64,000 nt of DNA from the NCBI RefSeq assembly GCF_900239495.1, contig NZ_OENE01000025.1, positions 124,001-188,000 on the forward strand, given 5' to 3'. The DNA comes from Tenacibaculum finnmarkense genomovar ulcerans. Its GTDB lineage: Bacteria > Bacteroidota > Bacteroidia > Flavobacteriales > Flavobacteriaceae. Of the stretch, positions 17,640 to 26,660 are shown piece by piece. The notes under the pieces were generated by a model. The model made no database searches. It had not been told where the DNA came from and saw only the letters and a program-made list of their open reading frames with translations. Position 1 is the first letter of the stretch; each line of letters starts with the position of its first letter. Both the position numbers and the translations under genes were made by a program.

Positions 17640-19436
17640 TTAATCATTTAATTTTAAAACAGCCATAAATGCTTCTTGAGGAATTTCAACATTACCTACC
17701 TGACGCATTCTTTTCTTACCTTTTTTCTGCTTTTCTAATAACTTACGCTTACGTGAAATATCACCACCATAACATTTTGCTGTTACATCTTTACGTAAAG
17801 CTTTTGTAGTTTCTCTGGCAATAATTTTAGCTCCAATTGCTGCCTGAATAGGAATATCAAATTGTTGACGAGGAATTAATTGCTTTAATTTTTCTACAAT
17901 TTTTTTACCGATTGTATAAGCATTATCTGCGTGTAATAAAGCAGATAAAGCATCTACAGGGTCACCGTTTAATAGAATATCTACACGAACTAATTTAGAT
18001 GTTCTCATTCCTATTGGCGAATAATCAAAAGAAGCATATCCTTTTGAAACTGTTTTTAAACGATCGTAAAAATCGAAAACGATTTCCGCTAAAGGCATAT
18101 CAAAAGTTAATTCAACTCTTTCGGTAGTTAAATAGGTTTGATTTACAATTTCCCCTCTTTTTTCAATACAAAGCGACATTACTTGCCCAACAAAGTCAGA
18201 TTTTGTAATGATTGATGCTTTAATAAAAGGTTCTTCAACTTTCTCTAATCTTGATGGGTCTGGTAAATCTGTCGGATTGTTTAATAATACAATTTCCGTA
18301 GGATTTTTCTTGGTATATGCGTGATAAGAAACGTTGGGAACAGTCGTAATTACTGTCATATTAAATTCACGTTCTAAACGTTCTTGGATAATTTCCATGT
18401 GTAACATTCCTAAGAATCCACATCGAAAACCAAAACCTAATGCTGCTGAACTTTCTGGTTGAAATACCAAAGAAGCATCATTTAATTGTAATTTTTCCAT
18501 TGAATTACGTAATTCCTCATAATCCTCTGTATCCACAGGATAAATACCTGCAAAAACCATTGGTTTTACATCTTCAAAACCATCAATAAGGCTTTCTGTT
18601 GGATTTTCAAAATCAGTAATTGTATCTCCTACTTTTACTTCTTTTGCAACTTTAATCCCTGTAATTAAATACCCTACGTCTCCTGTTTTTACTTCTTGCT
18701 TTACTTCTTGTTCTAGCTTTAAAGTACCAACTTCATCGGCTTTATATTCCGTTCCTGTTGACATAAATTGAATACGCTGATTCTTTTTAATAGAACCGTC
18801 AATTACTCTAAAATACGTTTCAATTCCTCGGTAAGAATTGTAAACAGAATCAAAAATTAAGGCTTTTAAAGGCGCATCAGGGTTTCCTGACGGCGCTGGA
18901 ACTTTCGCGATAATTGCTTCTAGAATTTTATCAACCCCAAAACCTGTTTTTCCACTTGCGTGAATTACATCTTCGGGTTCACAGCCTAATAAATCAACAA
19001 TATCATCGGTAACTTCTTCAGGGTTTGCCGATGGTAAATCAACTTTATTTAAAACTGGAATAATTTCCAAGTCATTATCTAAAGCTAAATATAAATTAGA
19101 AATTGTTTGCGCCTGAATACTTTGTGCCGCATCGACAATTAACAACGCGCCTTCACAAGCGGCAATTGAACGAGATACTTCATATGAAAAATCTACGTGA
19201 CCTGGCGTGTCTATTAAATTCAGAACATAATCTTCACCTTCAAAAGTATAATCCATTTGAATGGCGTGCGACTTTATGGTAATACCACGTTCACGTTCTA
19301 AATCCATGCTGTCTAACAACTGTGATTTCTTTTCTCGCTCCGTTACAGCACCTGTATAATCTAATAATCTATCGGCAAGCGTGCTTTTACCGTGATCAAT
19401 ATGTGCAATAATGCAAAAATTTCTAATTTTCTTCAT
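17640..19436 (-). CDS. lepA: Elongation factor 4 (LepA), back-translocating GTPase
   Basis: 598 residues, full length. GTPase motifs: G1 AHIDHGKST near residue 10, G3 DTPGH near 77, G4 NKVD near 131. Then domains II, III, V and the LepA-specific C-terminal domain ([22 protein letters not shown], and [29 protein letters not shown] split near the end). It remodels stalled ribosomes. Own promoter, followed by a long 3' leader to the terminator. Confidence 0.97.
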   Translation of the reverse strand: MKKIRNFCIIAHIDHGKSTLADRLLDYTGAVTEREKKSQLLDSMDLERERGITIKSHAIQMDYTFEGEDYVLNLIDTPGHVDFSYEVSRSIAACEGALLIVDAAQSIQAQTISNLYLALDNDLEIIPVLNKVDLPSANPEEVTDDIVDLLGCEPEDVIHASGKTGFGVDKILEAIIAKVPAPSGNPDAPLKALIFDSVYNSYRGIETYFRVIDGSIKKNQRIQFMSTGTEYKADEVGTLKLEQEVKQEVKTGDVGYLITGIKVAKEVKVGDTITDFENPTESLIDGFEDVKPMVFAGIYPVDTEDYEELRNSMEKLQLNDASLVFQPESSAALGFGFRCGFLGMLHMEIIQERLEREFNMTVITTVPNVSYHAYTKKNPTEIVLLNNPTDLPDPSRLEKVEEPFIKASIITKSDFVGQVMSLCIEKRGEIVNQTYLTTERVELTFDMPLAEIVFDFYDRLKTVSKGYASFDYSPIGMRTSKLVRVDILLNGDPVDALSALLHADNAYTIGKKIVEKLKQLIPRQQFDIPIQAAIGAKIIARETTKALRKDVTAKCYGGDISRKRKLLEKQKKGKKRMRQVGNVEIPQEAFMAVLKLND

Positions 19437-19465
19437 ACTTCGTATATCTAACCTCTTATGACTGA

Positions 19466-19496
19466 CAAAGATACTTTATTGAAAATCGTTGTACAA
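19466..19496 (-). promoter_or_regulatory. lepA promoter
   Basis: On the minus strand TTG (19496-19494), 20 bases, then TATCTTTG (19473-19466), a full match to the Bacteroidota consensus; the start codon follows 29 bases later. Confidence 0.7.
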
Positions 19497-19586
19497 TTAA
19501 AAATTTATGCATTAAAGTTTTATTGTATAAAAAACAACAATATTAGCTTTATCTAAAAAAAGTTTTAGACTTATCTAAAAATAAAT

Positions 19587-19594
19587 TACATTTG
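19587..19594 (+). promoter_or_regulatory. Promoter -7 box TACATTTG ahead of the TPR gene
   Basis: TAnnTTTG match 28 bases before the start codon at 19623. Confidence 0.5.
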
Positions 19595-19622
19595 CCATAA
19601 AATAATTTAATATCCTGTTAAA

Positions 19623-20072
19623 ATGAGCAATACTTGTATAACTCGTATCGAGAACTATTGGAAAATAAAAACTAAAAATGCAAATGATTTGTTTAATAAA
19701 GGGAACTACAACGAAGCCTTAACCTATTATACGGATGCTTTATATAGAGCCGAAGTTTTAACAAAAAATACAAAAACTTGCAATAATGTTGGTATTCCTT
19801 TTATGCAGGTTTATATGATTTCGTGTAACAATATTGCCAATACTTATAAAGAGTTAGGAAAGCCTAAACAAGCCATTAAAATATTAAAAAATTCGGTGTA
19901 TTATTTATTGCATTTAATAGAAAATAATAAGAATTCTATACCTGAAATTCAGTCAGAATTGCGAAGAGCAACCGTTAACTATTTTAATTTTTCAGAAGAA
20001 ATTCAATACACAAACAAAGAAGATCATTTAATGTTAGTTTTAAAAGAAAACTTGTTAAAAAACGAGGCTTAA
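19623..20072 (+). CDS. Small TPR-type helical protein
   Basis: 149 residues. Two tetratricopeptide-like helix pairs are visible: AND LFNKGNYNEALTYYTDAL (about 20-40) and CNNIANTYKELGKPKQAIKILKNSV (about 70-95). No signal peptide, so cytoplasmic. TPR proteins are usually protein-binding adaptors; the partner is unknown. It is followed 39 bases later by an FMN reductase gene and may be cotranscribed with it. Confidence 0.7.
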   Translation: MSNTCITRIENYWKIKTKNANDLFNKGNYNEALTYYTDALYRAEVLTKNTKTCNNVGIPFMQVYMISCNNIANTYKELGKPKQAIKILKNSVYYLLHLIENNKNSIPEIQSELRRATVNYFNFSEEIQYTNKEDHLMLVLKENLLKNEA

Positions 20073-20111
20073 ACTATAAAAATCAACAAAAAATCACTAA
20101 AAAAGCTAAAA

Positions 20112-20684
20112 ATGACTAAGAAAATAAGCATTATAGTAGGAAGTTTACGCAAAGGCTCTTACGCTCGTAAAACCGCCAAAAATGTATTAAATATGTTTCC
20201 TGAAAATTTTGAAGTAAGCATTGTTGAAATTAGAAATTTACCTTTATATAATTTCGATTATGACGACCCAATAGAAACTGATTTCCCAACGCCCAAAGAA
20301 TATACCGAGTTTCGAAATACCGTAAAATCTTCGGATGGAATTTTATTTGTAACCCCCGAAAATAACAGAACAATTCCTGCCTGCTTAAAAAATGCAGTTG
20401 ATATTTGCTCAAAACCTAATAATGATGTGGCCTGGAAAAATAAACCAAATGCCATTATAAGCCATTCGGTAGGAAAAATGGGCGGTTATAGTTCACAAAA
20501 AAACCTGCGATTGGCGTTATCTTATTTTGATATGCCAAGCGTTCAACAGCCTGAAGTCTTTTTAGGAAACTCCCCTACTTATTTTGATGAAAACGGCAGT
20601 ATAAACGTACAAAGAACCAAGGATTTTTTACAAGATTACATCAATAGGTTTAGTGATTTAGTTGAAAAAAATAAAGCTATGTAA
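20112..20684 (+). CDS. NADPH-dependent FMN reductase-family flavoprotein
   Basis: 190 residues with a flavodoxin-like fold. FMN phosphate-binding loop GSLRKGSYARKTAKNV near residue 9; the second conserved block GILFVTPENNRTIPACLKNAVD near 75-95 matches the family except that the usual Tyr of TPEYN is replaced by Asn (TPENN). Likely reduces quinones, azo compounds or chromate with NAD(P)H; the natural substrate is unknown. Confidence 0.85.
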   Translation: MTKKISIIVGSLRKGSYARKTAKNVLNMFPENFEVSIVEIRNLPLYNFDYDDPIETDFPTPKEYTEFRNTVKSSDGILFVTPENNRTIPACLKNAVDICSKPNNDVAWKNKPNAIISHSVGKMGGYSSQKNLRLALSYFDMPSVQQPEVFLGNSPTYFDENGSINVQRTKDFLQDYINRFSDLVEKNKAM

Positions 20685-20712
20685 AGTCAAGTGAAGTGAA
20701 GTGTCTGTTAAT

Positions 20713-20757
20713 AATTCGCTGTAACGGCTTAAAAACTGTTATGGCGAATTTTTTTAT
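20713..20757 (+). terminator. Terminator after the FMN reductase gene
   Basis: AATTCGC and GCGAATT pair, with partial inner pairing of TGTAACG and TGTTATG, followed by seven T. Confidence 0.75.
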
Positions 20758-20768
20758 TTCTTCTATTG

Positions 20769-20776
20769 TATATTTG
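20769..20776 (+). promoter_or_regulatory. Promoter -7 box TATATTTG ahead of the coiled-coil lipoprotein gene
   Basis: Exact TAnnTTTG match 28 bases before the start codon at 20805. Confidence 0.6.
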
Positions 20777-20804
20777 CAGCAATTAAATTTTAAATTTTTT
20801 ATCG

Positions 20805-21455
20805 ATGTTTAAAAAAACACTGCTATTTGCTGGATTCTTATTAGTATTAACTTCTTGTTGGAAAAACAGAAGCCCTGAAGATTTAATCCGTTTAAAGGAA
20901 AAATTCAAATCACAAGTTTCTACTTTCGAGAGTAAAAAGGAAACGGCTAATAAAAAAATAACCAAAGGTTTAAAATCATTAGGAGCCTTAAAATTAGCTT
21001 TAGAAGATGCAAAAAATGAAGACAGAGAATTTGCGCGTGTTTATGGCGATTGGGAAAAAGTAAATAGAAAAGTAAACAATCTTAATAACGAATTTGAAGA
21101 TTTAAAGGCAAAAGCAGCAAACTTATTTACTGCAATGGAAACGCAAAGCAATAGTTTAAGCGATGTCGCTACTAAAACCACCCTTTTATCTGCTATCAAT
21201 AAAGCAAAATCAAAATACAATAAAACACTTGCCAATACCGCAAAAGCAATCGATAAATTAAGACTTTTACATACTGATGCTGTTGAAATTGTAAAAGCTC
21301 TAGAAGTTGCAGCGGCACTAAATTCGTTCGATTCAATCAACGGGCAGATGAAAAGTATTGAACAAAGAGTGGACGGTATTATGCAAGAATTGAATATTGC
21401 CGTTACAGAAAGTAAAAATTTATACGAGAAAAAAATAACAGAATTAGGTAAATAA
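20805..21455 (+). CDS. Coiled-coil lipoprotein of unknown function
   Basis: 216 residues. Lipoprotein signal with lipobox LTSC (C18). The rest is almost wholly alpha-helical, with long Lys/Glu/Ala/Leu heptad-like stretches (about 30-115 and 140-215). No domain recognised. Expected to be anchored in the outer or inner membrane facing the periplasm. Independently transcribed; 54 bases separate it from the dus gene. Confidence 0.75.
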   Translation: MFKKTLLFAGFLLVLTSCWKNRSPEDLIRLKEKFKSQVSTFESKKETANKKITKGLKSLGALKLALEDAKNEDREFARVYGDWEKVNRKVNNLNNEFEDLKAKAANLFTAMETQSNSLSDVATKTTLLSAINKAKSKYNKTLANTAKAIDKLRLLHTDAVEIVKALEVAAALNSFDSINGQMKSIEQRVDGIMQELNIAVTESKNLYEKKITELGK

Positions 21456-21509
21456 TTCAATGCGTTTTTTAAATAGCATATAAATACAATTAAATACGAC
21501 TATAAAATT

Positions 21510-22511
21510 TTGATAAAAATAGGCAATATAGAACTTCCTGATTTTCCGCTATTATTAGCGCCGATGGAAGATGTGAGTGATCCACCATTTAGAGCTTTGT
21601 GTAAAGAAAATGGTGCCGATGTGGTTTATACTGAATTTATTTCTTCGGAAGGATTAATTCGTGATGCTGCAAAAAGTGTAATGAAATTAGATATTTACGA
21701 AAAAGAACGCCCAGTTGGTATTCAAATATTTGGTGCTAATTTAGATTCAATGCTACAATCTGTAGAAATTGTTGAAAAATCAAACCCTGATATTATTGAT
21801 ATCAATTTTGGATGTCCTGTTAAAAAAGTAGTTTCTAAAGGAGCTGGTGCAGGTATTTTAAAAGATATTGATTTAATGGTTTCGCTTACCGAAGCTATGG
21901 TAAAACACACCAATTTACCTGTAACGGTTAAAACTCGTTTAGGTTGGGATGATGATTCTATTAAAATTGTAGAAGTTGCCGAACGCCTCCAAGATGTCGG
22001 CTGTGCTGCGATTTCTATCCACGGAAGAACTCGTGCGCAAATGTATAAAGGCGAAGCAAATTGGGCACCAATTGCAGAAGTAAAAAATAACCCAAGAATG
22101 CACATTCCTGTTTTTGGAAATGGTGATGTTGATACACCTGAAAAAGCCATGAGAATGCGTGATGTATACGGTTTAGACGGCTGTATGATTGGTAGAGCTT
22201 CTATTGGATATCCTTGGTTTTTTAACGAGATAAAACACTATTTTAAAACAGGTGAATATTTAGCAAAGCCAAACATCGCACAGCGTGTGGAAATGGCTCG
22301 AAGACATTTGCAAATGGCAATTGATTGGAAAGGACCTGTTTTAGGGGTTTTTGAAACACGAAGACATTACACCAATTACTTTAAAGGAATCCCACATTTT
22401 AAAGAATATAGAATGAAAATGGTTACTTCGGATGCTCCAGAAGATGTTTTTAAAGCGCTTGATGAAGTAGAAGCAAAATTTGGAAATATGATTATTCCTG
22501 ATATTAGGTAA
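21510..22511 (+). CDS. dusB: tRNA-dihydrouridine synthase (DusB-like)
   Basis: 333 residues. TIM-barrel flavoenzyme: substrate/FMN entry APMEDVSDPPFRALC at about 18-32, catalytic Cys in INFGCPVKKV near residue 98, the FMN-binding HGRTRAQMYKG near 170 and GNGDV near 203. It reduces uridine to dihydrouridine in tRNA. There is no ATG near the conserved N-terminus; the start is the TTG at 21510, which gives LIKIGNIELPDF as the normal beginning of the family. Confidence 0.93.
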   Translation: MIKIGNIELPDFPLLLAPMEDVSDPPFRALCKENGADVVYTEFISSEGLIRDAAKSVMKLDIYEKERPVGIQIFGANLDSMLQSVEIVEKSNPDIIDINFGCPVKKVVSKGAGAGILKDIDLMVSLTEAMVKHTNLPVTVKTRLGWDDDSIKIVEVAERLQDVGCAAISIHGRTRAQMYKGEANWAPIAEVKNNPRMHIPVFGNGDVDTPEKAMRMRDVYGLDGCMIGRASIGYPWFFNEIKHYFKTGEYLAKPNIAQRVEMARRHLQMAIDWKGPVLGVFETRRHYTNYFKGIPHFKEYRMKMVTSDAPEDVFKALDEVEAKFGNMIIPDIR

Positions 22512-22548
22512 TACTATAAGTTATATTTTTTGGATATAACAAACTACC

Positions 22549-22587
22549 AATCCTCGCCTATTTTAAAAATATGTGAGGATTTTTTTT
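22549..22587 (+). terminator. Terminator after dusB
   Basis: AATCCTC and GAGGATT form the base of the stem, with A/T pairing above it, followed by a T run. The sequence CTACCAATCCTCGC at its start recurs at the terminator at 23245. Confidence 0.75.
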
Positions 22588-22600
22588 GTTTCATTTGGAT

Positions 22601-22768
22601 CCTGTTTAAAAATTAAAACTAAATTCTCGTCATACTGAATTTATTTCAGCATCGCATCAACAGGAGAACTAAAGCAAATTAGGATGTGAACTTAAAATAA
22701 ATTTAGTTTGACCGATGATATTCCTTATTTTCCTGTTATATTTTTTTTCAAATGAAATTTAAATAGGT
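22601..22768 (-). repeat. MITE-like dispersed element, copy 1
   Basis: 168 bp, starting CCTGTTTAAA and ending TTTAAATAGG, which are inverted repeats of each other. The inner part contains TCATACTGAATTTATTTCAG, a palindrome frequent in flavobacterial genomes. It is the reverse complement of copy 2 (30242-30384) and of copy 3 (41811-42022), with internal differences. No open reading frame. Confidence 0.75.
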
Positions 22769-22827
22769 TCTTAATCTTTTATTTACTAATTTAGAGGAAA
22801 TTTATCTATCTAAAAAAAACAAGAAAA

Positions 22828-23238
22828 ATGAAAAAATTGCAACTTATAGTTACACTACTCGCTTTTTTAGCGTTCAATACGCAAGTAAAAGCTCAAAATT
22901 CTAATTTACCTCAAAACGCAAAACCAGGAATATGCTACGAACGATGTTTTGAGTATGACAAAAAAATTGAATGGAAAGAAGTTGATTGTTCAAAAGTTAA
23001 GCAAGAAAAATCAAAAAAAGAACTTGTAAAATGTGAACAAGATAAAATCAAATTAAAAAAATATCAAGAGAAATTAAAATCTCTTGGCTACGATGTTCAA
23101 GCAACAGGGTATATTAATAATAAGACAGTAAAAGCACATCATAAGTATTTAAAAAAGCAACGAAAAGCTGCTAAAAGAAAACGAAAATTAGAAAGAAAAC
23201 AGCAGAGAAAACTCAGCAGAAAAAACTCAAAAAGATAA
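22828..23238 (+). CDS. Small secreted protein with peptidoglycan-binding-like segment and basic tail
   Basis: 136 residues. Signal peptide ending KAQ near residue 23; a Cys-containing block KPGICYERCFEYDKKIEW at 32-49 like one found in other flavobacterial envelope proteins; a stretch YQEKLKSLGYDVQATGYINNKTVKAH at 79-104 that resembles the PG_binding_1 repeat; then a Lys/Arg-rich tail (RKRKLERKQQRKLSRK). Probably periplasmic and cell-wall associated. The domain match is by eye. Confidence 0.65.
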   Translation: MKKLQLIVTLLAFLAFNTQVKAQNSNLPQNAKPGICYERCFEYDKKIEWKEVDCSKVKQEKSKKELVKCEQDKIKLKKYQEKLKSLGYDVQATGYINNKTVKAHHKYLKKQRKAAKRKRKLERKQQRKLSRKNSKR

Positions 23239-23244
23239 ACTACC

Positions 23245-23282
23245 AATCCTCGCTTATTGCAAAATAAGTGAGGATTTTTTAT
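23245..23282 (+). terminator. Terminator after the 136-residue protein gene
   Basis: AATCCTCGCTTATT and AATAAGTGAGGATT form a 14-bp stem with a 4-nt loop, one mismatch, then six T. It is a close relative of the terminator at 22549. Confidence 0.85.
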
Positions 23283-23306
23283 TTCTTCTGATAAATTTAC
23301 AAAAAT

Positions 23307-24509
23307 TTACTTTTCAATAAAAGCTTTCGAAATTCTCGAACTCGCAATTTTTGCTGAAATATAGCCTAATATTAAAATAGTAAGCATAACAACTAATAAA
23401 TTAAACCATCTAAACTCTACTGGATAGGCTAAATTTTGGGTAATCATAAAAAGTTCGTAACGCTGTTGAATTATCACCAATAAAACACCTAAAACAAGCC
23501 CTACAAACATTCCTGCAAGAGTCAATAAAAAACCTTGTAACACAAATATTTTTTTAATTTCATCAATACTTGCTCCTAAATTATATAGTGTTTTTAGGTT
23601 TTGACGCTTGTCAATAATCATCATTATAATAGAACCGATTACATTAAATAAGGCAATGGCTATTATTAAGGTAAAAATTAAATACGAAATAAAATTTTCA
23701 GTATTAATTACTTTATAATACAAGGCATTTAATTGCGCTCTGGTTTTTACTTCAAAATTATCACCTAATTTTTGTTGTAATTTCTGTTGAAAATCATCTA
23801 AATTAGCAGTTGGTTGTAATTTTAGTTCGATTCCTGAAATTTGATTTTCAGTATAATTTAACAACTCTTGCGCTAAAGATAATTCAGTAAAAACATATTT
23901 ATTTTGAAATTCTTCTGAACCTGAATACGCTCCTATTACTTGCGTATCAACAGAAGTATAGGCATTATTTGCATTTACAAAACCTTTTCCTGGCTTGGGA
24001 ACCATAATTTGTAAGGGCGCTCCAAAATTTAAAACTCCTAACGACAATTTATAGGAAATTCCGTAGCCAATAACTGCCGTATTTTTAAACTCAGGATCAA
24101 CCCAAGTACCAATAGTTAATAGTGAATCTACAGGAATAATATCCTTATAACTAGCATCTACCCCTTTAATATAAGCAATGTGTGTTTTATCTTTATATTT
24201 TAAAAACACACGTTCTTCTATTACTTTTGATATTGTCTTTATTTCAGTATCTTTTATTAATTTCTGATGAACATCATCAGAATATTCAAAAGATTTCCCT
24301 TTTACGATACTTATTTTGATATCAGGATCTGAGGCATTTAACAAAGAATCACTAAAAGTTCTTAATCCTGAAAAGCCTGATAAAATAACAAACAACGCCA
24401 AAGCCCCTACAACAACGCTAAAAACAGCTATAAATGTAATAATATTTATAGCGTTGGTGCTTGTTTTAGAAAACAGGTATCTTTTAGCGATGTATAAAGG
24501 AAATTTCAA
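23307..24509 (-). CDS. ABC transporter permease, LolC/LolE type
   Basis: 400 residues. One transmembrane helix at about 20-45, a large periplasmic domain (about 46-265), then three transmembrane helices (270-300, 315-345, 365-390): the FtsX/MacB-LolCE topology. N-terminus FPLYIAKRYLFSKTSTNAINIITFIAV is typical of LolE-like proteins. Likely extracts lipoproteins to the outer membrane with a LolD ATPase encoded elsewhere. It is 39 bases downstream of rbfA, likely one operon. Confidence 0.85.
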   Translation of the reverse strand: MKFPLYIAKRYLFSKTSTNAINIITFIAVFSVVVGALALFVILSGFSGLRTFSDSLLNASDPDIKISIVKGKSFEYSDDVHQKLIKDTEIKTISKVIEERVFLKYKDKTHIAYIKGVDASYKDIIPVDSLLTIGTWVDPEFKNTAVIGYGISYKLSLGVLNFGAPLQIMVPKPGKGFVNANNAYTSVDTQVIGAYSGSEEFQNKYVFTELSLAQELLNYTENQISGIELKLQPTANLDDFQQKLQQKLGDNFEVKTRAQLNALYYKVINTENFISYLIFTLIIAIALFNVIGSIIMMIIDKRQNLKTLYNLGASIDEIKKIFVLQGFLLTLAGMFVGLVLGVLLVIIQQRYELFMITQNLAYPVEFRWFNLLVVMLTILILGYISAKIASSRISKAFIEK

Positions 24510-24548
24510 ATTTTAATAAATTTTAATTAGCAATGTAAAGAAAATTTA

Positions 24549-24944
24549 TTAACGTTTTTGACGACGTGGCAATACATCTGGGTTTTGAATAGGATCTACA
24601 TCATCACCTTTTAAAGACTTATCAATTTCTTCAATATAATCTAAACTATCATCACCAAAAAATAATAATTCTGGCATTCTTCTTAATTGATTTCTTGTAC
24701 GTTTTGCTAATTCATGACGAATTAACGGCGTGTTAGAAATTACACCTTGTACAATTTCATCTCTTTTATCCGAAGGAAAAACGCTTAAATATATTTTAGC
24801 GACTCCTAAATCGGCAGTTACTGAAACTTTAGATACCGATATAATTACTCCTTTCATTCCATTTTGTGCCGCACGCTGTAACACATCTACCAAATCTAAT
24901 TGCAATACTCCTGCAATTTTTCGTTGTCTATTCGTTTCTTCCAT
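24549..24944 (-). CDS. rbfA: Ribosome-binding factor A
   Basis: 131 residues, KH-type fold. Family hallmarks: ETNRQRKIAGVLQLDLVDVLQR at the N-terminus, VTADLGVAKIYLSVFP at about 42-57, and RHELAKRTRNQLRRMPELLFFGDDS at about 76-100. Needed for 30S maturation and cold growth. Precedes the LolE-like gene, an arrangement frequent in flavobacteria. Confidence 0.95.
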   Translation of the reverse strand: MEETNRQRKIAGVLQLDLVDVLQRAAQNGMKGVIISVSKVSVTADLGVAKIYLSVFPSDKRDEIVQGVISNTPLIRHELAKRTRNQLRRMPELLFFGDDSLDYIEEIDKSLKGDDVDPIQNPDVLPRRQKR

Positions 24945-25065
24945 GCTGCAAATTTAAGGATAAAATTACGGAGTGTAAATTTTATTTTTCAACTAATAAT
25001 AAAAGCTTTAAAAGCACCTCTTTTTTAGCCGATAAAAACTTCTTATATTTTATTATTTTTACCCT

Positions 25066-25467
25066 ATGGATAAAATAGAACATATTGGTATTGCGGTAAA
25101 AAATTTAGAAAAATCAAATGAATTATTTGCTTCACTTTTTGGAAAACCACATTATAAAATGGAAGAAGTAGCTAGTGAAGGCGTTAAAACTTCTTTTTTT
25201 AAATCAGGAGAAAATAAAATTGAACTCCTTGAAGCTACAAATTCTGAAAGCCCTATTGCTAAATTTATAGCAAAAAAAGGCGAAGGCGTTCATCATATTG
25301 CTTTTGCAGTTGCCGATATAAAATCAGAAATAAAACGCCTACAAAAGGAAGGTTTTACCCTATTAAATGAAACACCAAAAAAAGGCGCAGACAATAAATT
25401 AGTCGCTTTTTTACACCCTAAAACAACAAATGGTGTTTTAATTGAATTATGTCAAGAAATCGAATAA
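25066..25467 (+). CDS. mce: Methylmalonyl-CoA epimerase
   Basis: 133 residues of the glyoxalase/VOC fold. Metal-ligand and family motifs: DKIEHIGIAVKNLEKS at the N-terminus, GEGVHHIAFAVADI near 76-89, and LIELCQ at the C-terminus. It interconverts the (R)- and (S)-forms of methylmalonyl-CoA in propionate metabolism. No mutase gene in the window. Divergent from rbfA. Confidence 0.9.
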   Translation: MDKIEHIGIAVKNLEKSNELFASLFGKPHYKMEEVASEGVKTSFFKSGENKIELLEATNSESPIAKFIAKKGEGVHHIAFAVADIKSEIKRLQKEGFTLLNETPKKGADNKLVAFLHPKTTNGVLIELCQEIE

Positions 25468-25529
25468 TACATTCATTTAAAACATCGTAAATATTTGTAT
25501 CTTGCAAAGTCTAAAACACCTATTCAAGC

Positions 25530-26408
25530 ATGTCTAATTCTTTTGACTCTTTTCAAAAACGCCGCCTACAAACCTCATACATTTCTGTAGTAGTAAGCAT
25601 TGCATTGGTGCTTTTTATGATGGGGATTTTAGGGCTTCTATTGCTTAAATCAACCAATGTAGCCAATCATTTTAAAGAAAAAGTAGTCATGACGCTATTT
25701 TTAAAAGATGCAGTTACCAAAACACAACGTCAAAAATTTATAGCAACCCTTGAAAAGGAAAAATACAGCAAAAAGGTGGTTTATATATCTAAAGAAAAAG
25801 CCGCTAAAATATACAAAGAAGATTTAGGCGAAGATTTTTTAGCCTTTTTAGGCGATAATCCACTTAAAAACGGCATTGACATTTATTTAAAAGCCGATTT
25901 TGTAATGCCTGAAAAAATGGATATTATAAAAAAACAGTTTGGTAAAAATGATTTTGTTGCAGAAATAAATTACGATAAACCCTTGGTTAAATTGCTAACA
26001 AAAAACATTAAACAAATTAGTTTTTGGCTGTTAGTTTTAAGCGGTTTCTTTGGATTAATGGTTATTTTATTAATCAATAGCTCTATCCGATTATCTATTT
26101 ATTCGAAACGATTTAACATAAAAACCATGCAAATGGTGGGCGCAACAAAAAGTTTTATACGCCGTCCTTTTATTTTCCAAAGTATCAAATTAGGGCTTTT
26201 AGGTGCTTTTATTTCTTTATGCGGATTAGCATTTGTGGTGTATTATATAAACAAACACATTCCTAACTTAAATTTATTAGCCGATTACACTTCGCTAATC
26301 TATTTAGCTGTCGGTGTTTTATTTACGGCATTTTTAATTACTTGTATCAGCACATTTTTTGCAACACAGCGTTTTTTAAACTTACAAACAAACGATTTAT
26401 ATTACTAA
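25530..26408 (+). CDS. ftsX: Cell division ABC transporter permease FtsX
   Basis: 292 residues. One N-terminal transmembrane helix (about 18-40), a periplasmic domain and three C-terminal helices (about 165-190, 215-240, 250-275). The motif KRFNIKTMQMVGATKSFIRRPF is typical of FtsX. With FtsE (not in the window) it controls cell-wall hydrolases at the septum. First gene of ftsX-DUF3098-uppP-truB, with gaps of 7, 2 and 39 bases. Confidence 0.92.
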   Translation: MSNSFDSFQKRRLQTSYISVVVSIALVLFMMGILGLLLLKSTNVANHFKEKVVMTLFLKDAVTKTQRQKFIATLEKEKYSKKVVYISKEKAAKIYKEDLGEDFLAFLGDNPLKNGIDIYLKADFVMPEKMDIIKKQFGKNDFVAEINYDKPLVKLLTKNIKQISFWLLVLSGFFGLMVILLINSSIRLSIYSKRFNIKTMQMVGATKSFIRRPFIFQSIKLGLLGAFISLCGLAFVVYYINKHIPNLNLLADYTSLIYLAVGVLFTAFLITCISTFFATQRFLNLQTNDLYY

Positions 26409-26415
26409 AATTTTC

Positions 26416-26658
26416 ATGGAAAAAGACAGTATTTCAAAACCAGAATTTTTATTCGGCAAACTAAATTATAGCATTATGTTAATCGGTTTAGCAGTTATTT
26501 CACTAGGCTTTATTTTAATGTCAGGTGGCGGAAGCGATGACCCAACTGTATTTAACGAAGAAATTTATAGCTGGCGCAGAATTCGATTAGCACCAACCCT
26601 TGTTATTATCGGTTTTGCTATTGAAATTTACGCTATTTTAGCCAACCCAAAAAAATAA
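26416..26658 (+). CDS. DUF3098 small membrane protein
   Basis: 80 residues with two transmembrane helices (about 18-36 and 54-74) joined by the conserved loop GGGSDDPTVFNEEIYSWRRI. The family is found in Bacteroidota, very often between ftsX and uppP as here, so a link to the cell envelope is likely, but the function is unknown. Confidence 0.9.
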   Translation: MEKDSISKPEFLFGKLNYSIMLIGLAVISLGFILMSGGGSDDPTVFNEEIYSWRRIRLAPTLVIIGFAIEIYAILANPKK

Positions 26659-26660
26659 GC

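Larger units (their letters stand above)
22512..22827. other. Intergenic region: terminator plus MITE-like repeat
   Basis: 316 bases without a gene. It holds the dus terminator (22549-22587) and copy 1 of the MITE-like element (22601-22768); the last 60 bases are A/T-rich leader of the next gene. Confidence 0.7.
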
